64,000 nt of DNA from Neurospora crassa OR74A (lineage: Eukaryota > Ascomycota > Sordariomycetes > Sordariales > Sordariaceae): positions 3,348,001 to 3,412,000 of the forward strand of contig NC_026501.1 in NCBI RefSeq assembly GCF_000182925.2, written 5' to 3'. A program made the position numbers and the translations under genes. This document shows, one piece after another, positions 1 to 10,849 of the stretch (position 1 is the stretch's first letter; each line of letters begins with the position of its first letter). The notes beneath the pieces were generated by a model. That model was not told the DNA's origin. It did not search any database and worked only from the letters and a program-made list of their open reading frames with translations.

Positions 1-857
1 TTGAAGCTCAATTTTCCTAGGATCATGATTGTGCGCGGAGCTACTCATATGTCGGCCATGTGTGACTTCAAAAATCTGTAATGGCCTAGTGAGGTACAGG
101 AGGGAGCTGTTGAACAACTCGATATTGGCTGCAAACAGCATGTTATTCTTAACAACCTGCTGGAAGCTGAGTTCCTCAATCTCATGCACCGGGCATTGTT
201 CCACCCTTCTCGGGGGATACGATTTCGCAGAACAACGCCCGTCATGTGCTCGAGATTTCCTTCGATCATGGAGACCCGTTGGGAGTTCGTGTCCCAACAA
301 ACCATAACCACCTCAGCAAGAAGGCCGCCAACATTGAATTTCTATTCCGCCCCCAACCGTGCCAACCCGAGTCAGTCGGCATTTCTCCCACAAATTGTAA
401 ACGGGTAACCCGAGATAGCTAATGCTACTTGACCAACTTCCAGCAACCCGCAGCAGTTGGTCTCACCGTTGGATTTAATTGGTTCGACCAGCCAGGATCA
501 CCGAGTCGGTAGCGGCACTTGTTCCGTGTTGGTCCTCCTCGCCGTCGAAGCACAATATTCCATTCCTTCCAGCTCCTAGCAGATTCGCAAGCACGTATGA
601 TGTCACGATGTTTTACTGTTTCCGGTAACAGCTCTTCAAATACATGTTATGGCTCGACATGAAGAGCTGTTTGGCACTTTTGTGCTCTCGCTTTTTCGAG
701 ACTGAAGGAGGTAGCACAAGTCAGAACTCACTTCAGCTGGGCGCAAGCTGAGCTGAGTGTGCGGTATGTGACACAAAACCGGGAGGCATCTTGCATTGCG
801 CCGTGGATGATGCTATATACACAGCTATCCCATGTCTCTCGTCCGATTTTGTACAGG

Positions 858-915
<58 letters not shown>

Positions 916-3909
916 ACTATCAAGCAACACATTACCGAAGCAAAACAAAGACCGCACGAGAAAAAAAAGATTACAGAAATACCTACCTAGAGGCCGAGAG
1001 CACGTCGCGTAAAAGGCGGGGACGGAACCGAAGGGAGAAAAGGCTTGCACTACCTGATCTCTACCTCTGGGTACCTAGAGTAGATCCACTTGCGTAGGGC
1101 AAAGACGCCACTAAGCGACTTCAGAGGAGTGCTCCGCCGAGCACTTGTTACATACTGGCGGACACCTTCAGCCCGCAGCGGGGACTTCTGAACTGGCAGG
1201 CTGTTCCGCTACCGTACCTACCTCCCCTCTACCTAAAGGTACCTTAGGTTTGGTAACTTTCGTCTCCTCATCCCCGGCCGTCATGCCCGTTGGATTGCCT
1301 ACACGGCATGCCCGTGCTTGCTAGAGCTCTGGGCTGCGCACCACAGGGGCAGGGCACTGCTCGACCACGCTGCCATGGACTTTCTTAGTTCGTTGTCAAG
1401 TACCTGAGGTACCTACCTAGGTAGATAGCGAATTCTTGTACGATTAGGGTGCTTTCTAAACCCACGTTCGAGGTCATCGTCATCAAATGCCCTCTGTATC
1501 CCAAGCACTACTCATGGAAAAGTAAACTCATATGTTCAGGATTTGCAGCTCGAAAGACAAACCCCGAAACTGGCGAAACGGGCCGTTCAGAAACAAGAGT
1601 TCAACACCAAACCAATCCAAGACCCATGTCCAGCAATCATAGCGTCGTTTCAGATGCAAGGAACATTGGCGTGGCTCAAATGTTTCCACTGAACTCGTCA
1701 ACGGCATTGCTGACTGGACAGAGGCGCGTGGGGCGTTGCATGGACCTGGGGTCCTTGGTGGATCATCCGCAATGTCCGCGGGGTGTGGTGAGGATTTTTC
1801 CGTTTTCTGTTCTGGGGAGAACGGCCGGCGGATGAGTGGTGATGAATGGAATCGCATCTTTCATATGGATACGGCACGAGTGTTTGAAACATGCGGCAGT
1901 GCATTGCATGAACACGAAATCCATCAGACCTGAAGTGATTCCAGACATCAATACGCAATCATGACAACCTCTCCCAGCAAATGCATAACGACGCTAGGGT
2001 CAGATTAAAATTTCGATCTAGGGTATGGTCCCTTTCTGGGCGGGGGCTAGCTTGGTCTGATGGAGATGGAGGATGACGGACAGATACCTTGATGGTGAAG
2101 GGTCTACACTAGTAGGCTCGGTCGGGATGGCGTATGTAACCGCGAGAAGCGACAGCGGCCTCATACAACCCTCCGACGAGCACGCGGTTGCTGCAACGGA
2201 GCTGTCAAATTCAGATAGTCCGTCAACGTGAGTCTTCATCACCTGTAAATCAGATTGATTGTTTTTGATTTGCTCGAGCAGTTGTTATCGTCGATATTCG
2301 CATCTTTCGTCCACCAATCAAAATATGAGTTGGGAAGAAGAAAAAGAAAAAAAAGGGGGGGAGGGGGTTGTTCGTCGGCGGCACTTTGGAGGTGGCACAG
2401 GTACCAGGTACTACTACTGGTAGTAGCTGAAGCGACCTTCCGTTTTCCCATTGGTGGGTTACAGGGAGCAATGACCAGACGGCCAACAAGAAACCGTAAA
2501 TAAAGTTTGTTGACCCACCGAAGCAGGCACGGGCATGGTTCCTGGATGGACACCTTCCATGTCGCTGGATGTGCCTTTTCGCCGGTACATATCGAGACTG
2601 CATCTTGGAAAAGAAAAAGAGAGACGAACGAATCGTCCAAAATGGCCGATCACTGCGACGCCCGTCGTGGTAACGCATCCGCCAGTGGTGTACGCAGTGT
2701 GGAGGTATCATCATGCAGGAACGCCATGTGTATCTTGTGTAAAAGTGACATGGTCAACCGTGCTCGTGAACGGCTCATACCCGAGTAGGCGATACTTCCA
2801 CAAACTACCAACTCATCTTCTCTGGGGGCCAGGTCCAGGTAACTTGACGTTACACTCGACGGCGTCTGGCCCCCGCAGTTTGTTCTTTTCCTGGCCTTTC
2901 TCCCCGTCTCGCCAGTTCTGGTTGCAATCCGCTTGGAAAGACGTCTGTCCGCTCCTTGCTTTCCTCCCCTTCCCCTTCCCCTTCCGCTTCCTCTTCTCTC
3001 CACGCAACTTCCTTCCTTTGAACTTGTGTCCCCATCACGCTCCTTCGTTGACGGGATATCCTTCGAGAGTGAGAGCCTCATCTTAGATCAGGTGCCCCTG
3101 TCTGGACTCGAGAAGCGGATTTCATCCCACCACATTCATTTCCCTCATTTGGTTATGCACCATCACTCCAGTCCTTCTTTTCCAACAGCAACAGCAACAG
3201 CAGCCTGTCTAGGGAGGAAGACACTCCTTGCTTACAACAGTACATCGAAAAGGGACGAGTTGGACGCATAAAGAACTCGAGTTTCCAAACATATCCACAA
3301 AGACGATAAAGGACTGGATCCACGACGCACCCCAGGCTGTACAGAACAATACACTCTACCTAGCAGCATTTTGCATCACACACATACAACGACCCGTTCT
3401 CCCGGATTGATTCCGTGTTTGCATTTCTTTCGCAAATCCCGATCTTCCTTGTGATTGCTTGACATCATATCAGAGGTCGCGGACACCAGATTTGGAACCT
3501 TCCGTCTCATTTTCACCTATTTCTGCACTCTCGATCAGGCATCGTTGTATCCGGCTTCACTTTTCGATCACCGGTACCCTTCACGCGGTTCCAGGCAGTC
3601 ATCTGAGCTTGAACAGAGACCGACACCCCAGAGAGGCAAACGTCACACCTTTCGCCCACCACCTGTCGGATAAGCTACACTGGAGTTCTTCTTCCTTCAG
3701 TGTTAACAACTTAATCTTTATTTGGTTTGACCTTGCCTTCCGTTTTCCACGAAGACCTCTCCAACGTCCGAGATACATCACCCAATATCTCACCCTCCCC
3801 TCGGGAACTTGCTACTGCAGAGATTCCGTGAAAGAAGGACTCGATATTCACCCGCATCTCAGCACCACCTCTTACGTTTTCACGTCTGCAATTTCAACCA
3901 GTATTCGAC
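1..3909. other. Intergenic / leader region without a supported gene
   Basis: No open frame here has an ATG start, splice logic and recognisable protein sequence together. The stretch holds a 57-bp poly(A) run (858-914) and several copies of TACCTAGGTA/GGTACCT-type palindromes (about 975-1430). From about 2900 it becomes pyrimidine-rich, which fits the promoter and 5' leader of the gene starting at 3910. The many 60-230-residue frames on both strands are low-complexity or overlapping and look like chance frames. Confidence 0.5.
858..914 (+). repeat. 57-bp uninterrupted poly(A) tract
   Basis: Fifty-seven consecutive adenines lie in otherwise mixed-composition DNA, directly after GTACAGG and before CACTATC. 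No coding sequence of a retroelement is visible on the upstream side and no target-site duplication was recognised by eye. It may be an expanded homopolymer, the tail of a very degraded retroposed copy, or partly a sequencing or assembly artefact. Confidence 0.9.
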
Positions 3910-4911
3910 ATGTCTTCGTCCCTCTCACGGGCATTCACGACCCGGCGGATCAGGCAGTTTTCGCAGTCGTCGGAGCCCGACCACCCGATCCAGCCACGGA
4001 GCAACCTCCAGAAAGTGTCGATGACTTCCTTGCGCCACAAGATTTCGGCCCCTGTCAAGCTCGTACACACCACCAACGTGTTGGCATACAATGCGCCGGA
4101 TCTTCACCCCCAGTCTGCCACTTCAACCAAATCGTCATTCCTGAAATCCGACGATGACTTGTCCGACAGCGCGCATACTCGCACTTCATCTCCCCCCACC
4201 AGCCCCGATATCGACGAGGCCCCCGATCGGGGCCTGTCTCTAGAGCCGAACCACCTTTCCTGCTACTTCACTGCCGACAAGTTGACGACATCTCCCGTTA
4301 CCACTCACCAGCCGTCACCGCTGGCTGAGGCTCCTCTCGTTCCCACGCGCGCGCCTTCCCACACCAAGAAGTCCTACGATTCTCGAGTACGTGAACAGTC
4401 AGTCGCCGGACGTAGCTCAGCACAATCGCAACGCACCATTTCGACAAAGGCCAGCTTCAATTTTTCTCAACCGCGGTCAAGGAGCACCTCTGTATCATCA
4501 GTCAGCACCCCCTCGTCTCCTTCGTCCTACCAAAAGAAGAGGCCGCAAGTCTCGGTCCCTCCCTCGGTCAGCCACTCGATTCCCTCTGCTACAGCTTCCC
4601 CTGCTTCTCCGCCGAGGCAAAGACACGAAACCGAGTCACCAGCCCGCAGTCACAGGACAGAGTTCTCGCATTCTCACCACCCCTTCGGGCAGGAATTGGC
4701 CCAGGTAACGGAGATCGCTGAGGAGTACGGTGTGAAGGAGAAGCTGAACGAGTCCGCTGCGGAGGAACAGGAGATGGCGGCCACGGGACTGTGCAAGTTC
4801 ATCGCCGAGGATTACCTAAAGGAGATTCGGGGATTCTTTGTTACTTTCTACGGCGTCGAGCCTGTTGAGCCTTGTCCTCCGGCTGCGACCCCGGCTAGTG
4901 CGTGGATTTGA
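3910..4911 (+). CDS. Conserved fungal hypothetical protein, Ser/Pro-rich, 333 aa
   Basis: This is a single-exon frame of 333 codons starting at an ATG. I do not recognise a characterised family. The N-terminal 40 residues are rich in Arg, Ser and Thr with few acidic residues (SRAFTTRRIRQFSQSS), which could be a mitochondrial-type presequence. A more ordered block, KISAPVKLVHTTNVLAYNAPDL, lies near residues 44-65. Residues about 110-270 are Ser/Pro/Thr-rich and probably disordered. The last about 65 residues (ELAQVTEIAEEYGVKEK to FFVTFYGVEP) are helical and acidic, with hydrophobic spacing, and look like a folded C-terminal domain. The Kozak context (GACATGTC) is acceptable. The long in-frame leader upstream and the reading of 3459-4157 in another frame are not needed. 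The coding call rests on length, composition and the two ordered blocks; the function is unknown. Confidence 0.72.
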   Translation: MSSSLSRAFTTRRIRQFSQSSEPDHPIQPRSNLQKVSMTSLRHKISAPVKLVHTTNVLAYNAPDLHPQSATSTKSSFLKSDDDLSDSAHTRTSSPPTSPDIDEAPDRGLSLEPNHLSCYFTADKLTTSPVTTHQPSPLAEAPLVPTRAPSHTKKSYDSRVREQSVAGRSSAQSQRTISTKASFNFSQPRSRSTSVSSVSTPSSPSSYQKKRPQVSVPPSVSHSIPSATASPASPPRQRHETESPARSHRTEFSHSHHPFGQELAQVTEIAEEYGVKEKLNESAAEEQEMAATGLCKFIAEDYLKEIRGFFVTFYGVEPVEPCPPAATPASAWI

Positions 4912-6295
4912 TGTGCTTATTGAAGCACGTCGATCGATTTCAGCTTGCGATTTTACGACTGTCCAAGCTACTTGGTATAGGGCAGCCTTCCACTGGACAT
5001 GTACGATTCTGGGGTGTTATCACGAGGTCGACCTGAACCAGAAAAGAGGCGTCGAACAACGATGGACGTCCCCAGCTATTGCCTGGGTCGGGTCTCGGAT
5101 CAGCCTCATATACCTTTGAACAGTGTCCCTTGAGCCTGAAATACGAGGGATTGTTCATCAAACTTGTTGTTACTCTGTCAACAACCGTTACCCACGAGGG
5201 CTTCTGAAGGCGACGATGGATGTATGCATGGAAAACGGCGAAATGGCCATGGAAGGGAAGATGCTATGTTATGCTATTATTCCTTTCTCTTTTTTCTTTT
5301 CTTTTTTTTTTGTTGTTGTATTTTTTTTCCTTTGGTTTACATTATGTTGGGGGATGGGTTGGCGGTTCGGTGGTTCAGTTTGGTTTGATGTTTGATACCT
5401 CTTTGCTCGTGCGCCATACAGTTGATCTTGAGGCGTGGGGAATGTTCTATTCTTTCTTTGTTTTTTCTTCTTCTTTCCAAATTTTTGTTATCTTGGTTAC
5501 CGAACCAATGTCACACTATACTATGTATGGGTGTAACGTGTGGAATCGAAAGCACGGGAGATACACACGCATATACTGCACTCTAATTCACAGACCGTTA
5601 TCTACTGCTCTTTGCGTCATATTGTACTTCAGATGTTTTAATAGTAAACTCTTATGCATAACAAAAGTCCTGGTCTGAGTCGGTTGAGCGACAACTGTTT
5701 CACAGCTACTAGCCAGATAGCCATATGTAGCCAGTCCGGTGACGGCCATGTAAGCTTCCAAAGCCTCCGGAGCGGAAGAGGGCCACAGGACGCCGGAGGG
5801 CGGGTCCGGGCCCGAAATAACAGGATTTGCGTCATCAGTGTCTGCACGGGACCCGTTCATGCATGCCGATCTCGTGGTGGTGCCCGTTAGTGGCCACGTT
5901 TCTTGACTATTGGTCTATGCATAGTACACTATTTCTGCTACGTATTCTATATCTCGACCGATGGGGTTGAGAGTTCTCAGCCTAGAGACTTTAATGATAG
6001 TTTGTTATGGTTTGTGAAGAGTTGAGGTCAACAGTTCGACGTATCATTCGACTCTGGAGTAGAGTATCGCAGTTGTTGAAAAGAAAGTTGCATGTGGATG
6101 CGCGCTTTTGTGAGGGGTTAGGGTTATATGTCTAGCCCCGCCTTGACGTTCACTGCGTACTGTGTACACTATACTACATACAGCACCCTCGCCACTTTCA
6201 ATTGGAATTGACCAGGAAGTTCTTCTATCTCCATCCAACAACACGACGTTGTGCAAACCTTCATTCAGATCGGCCTTCGCGCCTCGCCCTTGCAA
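4912..6295. other. Intergenic: 3' end of one gene, promoter of the next
   Basis: A T-rich stretch (about 5280-5480) suits the 3' UTR of the upstream gene. The part from about 6130 to 6295 is the likely 5' leader of the TLS1-like gene. No protein-coding frame with family resemblance was seen on either strand. Confidence 0.5.
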
Positions 6296-7797
6296 ATGAC
6301 AGCGGAACCACGAAACATTAGCGATAGCACCATGGACGCCTCAGCGCCTACATCCGAATTGACCACCGTGCCAACACCAGAACCTGCCGCCGCCGTTGCA
6401 CCTCCAGTTTTCTTTCGTGCTGGCAAAAAGAAGAGAGCCTTCCGTCAGCGAGCCGAGGAAACGAGCATAGAGCCAACAGCACAGACAGAATCAGCGACGA
6501 CTATCAATATTGGCAACGATGCGACGCCAACAGGCCAGGCTGCAGCTTCAACAACCGAGCCAGCAGTTTCTGCGACAGTAGCGACAGCGACAGCAACGAC
6601 AGCAGGAAAACGCGATGGTGGAAATGACAAAGGCGAAGGCGGTCTCTCTGTCGCGGAGGTGCTACGGCTGCGAAACGCGAAGAAACACAGACTAGGCGGC
6701 GTCGCCTTCCGAGCTGGTGACGAGTTCAGCCCGACAGTGCAGAATGCTGAGCAAGCAATAGTCCTGCACGACGGCGTCGGAGGCGGAAGCGGAGGAGGCC
6801 AAGTGCAGGAAGCTGCTATTCTCGGCGGAGTAGCCAAGCGCTTTGCGCCGCAGACCGGTATGGTCGGCGAGCTGGTCAACAGGCACATGTGAGTACTACC
6901 ATTATGAGGCTTGGGTGGGTTGGGGGAACTAGGTTTGTTTTCTAAAGGCAGCGGCTGATCAAGCAAGGGAGGAATACATAGAATCCGAGCTGGCTAGACG
7001 AAAGCGGCTCGCCGCAGAACACCGGGCACAGCAAGAAGGAGGAGGACAGAACGGCAGCAGTAATGCGATGGCGACAACAACAACGAGTGGTATGACGAAT
7101 CTCCTCCAGGCCGATCCGACGCTGAGCGTGGGCGGCGGAAAGGTCGAGTCTCAGCGAGCTCTCCATGGCAAGCTTATGGAGATTGATCTGGGCGAGGAAG
7201 CGCGCGCTCGCAACATTGCGGAGACGGAGCGCGCGAGACGCCGACTCGAAGGCCAGATCCTGGAGGAGGAAGAGGACGCGGATGGGCGTCGCAAGAAGGT
7301 GCGCCTTGGCCCTGACGGGAAGCCGTGGCGGTCGAGGAATCGCAGAGATAGCGACGCCCTGAAGCGGGATCAGCAAGTGGAGGAGTTCTTACGGGAGAAC
7401 AGATGTGAGTTTTACTTTATACCCTTCCTGTGCTATTTGTCAACCAAACTTTTCTCACTTATATTTTTTTTATTCAAAAATGCTAACCATGATGGTGTGT
7501 GCTCTAGTGGACGTTTACGACGTGCCCTCCGACCAGCCCGAGTACGCCGCGGGCCTAGAGGACGACGAGATGGCCGCCGACGACCGCATTGCCGAAGAGT
7601 TCCGACGCGACTTCATGGACGCCATGTCGCAGCGACACCGGCGCAGGAGACCGGCTGTGAACGCCACCGCCAGGCCTTCGGCCAGGAACCAGGACGCCGA
7701 GATCCTCAGGGGTCCCAAGCTGGGCGGTAGCCGCAATGCCAGAGCGGCTATGCGGGAGAAGTTACTCAGGGAGCAGGAGCAGCAGAAAAGGCGCTGA
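6296..7797 (+). CDS. TLS1 / C9orf78 (Hep59) family splicing-associated protein
   Basis: Three exons (6296-6888, 6968-7404, 7508-7797) join to 439 residues with a TGA stop. Both introns are GT-AG (donors GTGAGT; 79 and 103 bp) and the phases close exactly. The protein has the family hallmarks in order: FRAGKKKRAFRQR near residue 45, LSVAEVLRLRNAKKHRLGGVAF near 120, RFAPQTGMVGELVNRHMEEYIESELARRK spanning junction 1, a charged helical centre, and C-terminal RGPKLGGSRNARAAMREKLL. Known members (fission yeast Tls1, human C9orf78) associate with the spliceosome, and Tls1 affects telomere-related pre-mRNA splicing and heterochromatin. Nuclear location is inferred from this. ATG 6296 is chosen because the longer frame upstream opens only with GTG; ATG 6332 is a possible later start. 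Family assignment is secure, while the species-specific role is inferred. Confidence 0.93.
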
Positions 7798-10700
7798 TCA
7801 TTTCCTTCACGAGTGGTATCGCGAATGTCCTCAACGAGTTTGAGAGGTGATGAAATTATCTATTCACCATTCATTACCTGAGAAACAAGAGGCTTGAATA
7901 GGATTGATAGCTGGAGAGCACTGCCGAGAAAGAGCGTGCTATGGCACTCTGTGTATTTGTAACTTTAGGGTCCTTCAGGTATGCTTTGTCGATCGTGAAA
8001 AGCATCGGCAGCGATTATAAGCAAGCAACGTCAGCACCAGCGCCCAGCGCTTGGAGGTTCGGTTGAATAGCTCTTTTTGATGGTTTCACACTCGCGGCAT
8101 CTCAGTTATCGTTCTGCAGGAGTTGACTTACTCGATGACTGCACATTACAATAGATTGACATGATGTGTAGCAAGACGGCGGCGGCGACCTGATGGACTT
8201 TTGGCTGGACAATGATCCAGTCACGTCTCTTCTGTAACACAATTACCAGCTCGGCGACTGGGATCTTTTTTCTTTTTTCTTTTTCTTTTCTTTTTTTCTC
8301 CCCCTCTTTCCAGAGAAGGGAGCGGCAGTATCTCGGCCACGAATTTCACGCATTCCACGTGTTGGTTTATTGAAGCTAAAAAATCAAATCAAGGGTATTA
8401 CTTAGTCATCTATAGGAATAATGACAAGTGGTGAAGGTGCACCACACTCACACAGTCCATGGAATGAAATGAACGGGAAACAGCAAATCAAACTCCACCT
8501 CTACACCCAAACACAAAATCCAACCGACGACCAGTCAGCCGCACCTTTGGCACAGTTGCAGGAGTTGGTAGTGCTTACAACAAGCCGCTTTCACGGTGCT
8601 TCACACCATTCATCTTGCACTGGCTTCAAAAGCTGTCACGCACCCGTCTCACCACAGTGTAAATTGTGGTTGTTCTTCAGAGCTGTGTTCCGGTCTGCCT
8701 GGTCTAGTGTACGGCGTGTCCATCTGTGCTGCTTGTGGAAGTGCTGAGTAGGCTCGAGGTGTAGGTTGACGAAGCTCAAAACTGGTCTTTTCACTTCTGC
8801 TCTGCCCTCGTGTTCTTTCTCCCTGGGTATCTGACAGTAGCACGAATGTTATGATATACATTAGTTTGTCAATCTGTCCGTCTGCTGTAGAAAGTAAAGT
8901 AGTGTAATAAGTTTTAAGATGCAGACACGCAGTCTTATAGTCTATTGGGTGCTCCGGCTGTGGCACCAGAACATGAACATGCCGTCGAATGGAATCGGAC
9001 AGCGAATCGCTTTCGCTCTTGGCGCCAGTCCTGCTGCTGCGTCTACTGTGGCGGTTAAGGTTAAGGTTGCAACTTGCGAGTTCCCGCTTTGCGAATGGAG
9101 GGGCACAGCCGAATTGAACGGCGGGAAAGGATACTAAATCGGGTGTTGGGTGACCATTGTCCGTTGTCTGTTGATGCGCTGGATAGGCGGGGACGGACTG
9201 GACCCCTGATTGAGGAATGTGGGTGGTGTTGTTAGTACTCTTTTGACTTCTTTTTGGCTTTCTATGGGTGGATATGCACGGGGGAGACACGACACAGATA
9301 AAGTTTGCCTGTTCCTCTTCCCCCCTCTCTGCTGTGTCGGCTGCCACGAAGCGAGAGGGTAGCAGGCGTTTGTGCGAGATTACTTTTGAGGTGGTTCTGT
9401 CAGACAGGACATGTAAGGGTCGGCTATCTTCTTAAAACTAAGAACCGTTCACGTAGACCGTTGACACAGTACCTTACAATGCATTTCTCCCCCCTTGAGT
9501 ATACATAAACAATATTCAGCCCACCAAGGCTTAAGTCGCAGTGAATTCCCAATCAAGCTAAGTCACGGGGAGGGGATGTTGTAGATCACAGGAAACAGCG
9601 TTTCTTGGTTATGGATATATAAGTGACACTCTGCAATTTTTTTTTATTTTTAAATTTTTTTTTTTGGTTTATTTGATAAGATAGTGTAGAGAAAGACACG
9701 AAAGAGTGCCCAAAAGGGAAAAAAAATTTTATATATATATTTCAAATTAAAATTCAGAAAACATACATGCTTGCTGGGGTAATCTGATTGTTGCTGCGCC
9801 CACACGGTAAAGAAAGGAGCGAATGAAGAAAGGGGGGGGAAAAGGCATCCTGGCAAGGCCAAAGGTCATCGTCTATCTGGTGGTACACGTATGGCACTCA
9901 TCGCAAAGAGTTCTGATGCAGTGTACCGGGAATCGAGTCCTCCTCTCACAAGCAGGCTAAAACAAACATGGAAGGCAAGTGGCACAAGGAGATAAGAGCG
10001 AGCTGAATGGGTAGCTCGCTGGTTTAAAGTGACCGAGGAAGAGAAGACAAGACAGAGGAGATGGTACCCATGAAATATTATCTCTGGAAATCTTTTCGTA
10101 TCTAGAACAGACTGGCCTTGGGTGAACCGATCTGACACTTGTTGGTCCCATTGATTCAGCTGAGCGGCCTTCCATCCTACCCTTTTTGTACCATTCTGTT
10201 TTCTCCTTTCCCCCTTCCCTTGCGAGCGTCAGAGTGTGCTTGACATACAACCCAAGCCACTGCACCAACAGGCTCTACATAAGCAACAACCCAGCTCACC
10301 CCGACCTTGGCCCCCCCGCCCGTTTGTGGCCTGGCCTGGTGTTTCTTTTTGCTTAGGAGTTCCCGCTCTCCCATCCTATCTGATCCTTTTCTTTACTCCT
10401 CGCCCTCTGCCTGTCCCACCCTTCATCTGTCTGCGGATGGGGGTATTGTGCGTCTAATCCATCCAATCTTCCATACGGATAGTTGCTCCTATCCCGAGTT
10501 GGTATTGGTGCTTACTCCCGAGCCTCGTTCGCTCTGTTACTCCACAGACCCTGGCCGTCTTACCTACACACGCTTCGCATTTCATCGTGCCCGGTTCCAT
10601 TTGGGTTGTCCATTTTCTCACACCTTTGTTCATCTGGCACACTCTTAGCAGCTGGTCCCTTACCGGTGTCAGCACATCTGCTCTGGATTCGAACCGGCAC

Positions 10701-10849
10701 CAACGAAAACGAAGCCGATTATAAGAGGAGATGCGTATATCTAGAACTACAAGGCATTTTGCTTGAGGAAGTGAGAATCTACACGACACATTTCGGAAGT
10801 CGACGGCCGGATACAGGGGGAGGCCTAGGAAAGCGGGAGTCGATTCATC
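7798..10849. other. 3-kb intergenic region
   Basis: The stretch contains the 3' end of the TLS1-like gene, a T/C-rich tract at about 8265-8312, an AT-rich patch at about 9640-9760, and a pyrimidine-rich leader (about 10200-10660) in front of the gene at 10850. The minus-strand frame 8649-9347 opens with GTG and shows no ordered sequence. No RNA gene was recognised. Confidence 0.45.

Noticed and set aside
759-1097. Frames with a poly-Lys or poly-Phe run
   Set aside because: They exist only because the 57-bp poly(A) tract has no stops in any frame; flanking codons are random-looking.
2250-3086. Several 130-180-codon frames on both strands
   Set aside because: They overlap each other, contain poly-Phe and Arg/Lys low complexity from C/T-rich DNA, and show no family resemblance.
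3459-4157. 232-codon frame overlapping the gene at 3910
   Set aside because: It is in a different frame from the better-supported 333-codon gene and its sequence looks like translated leader DNA.
8649-9347. 232-codon minus-strand frame
   Set aside because: It opens with GTG, has no Met near the start, and shows no ordered sequence.
10675-10695. GGTTCGAATCC-like tRNA B-box on the minus strand
   Set aside because: Neither a paired T-stem nor an A-box or acceptor stem can be folded around it.
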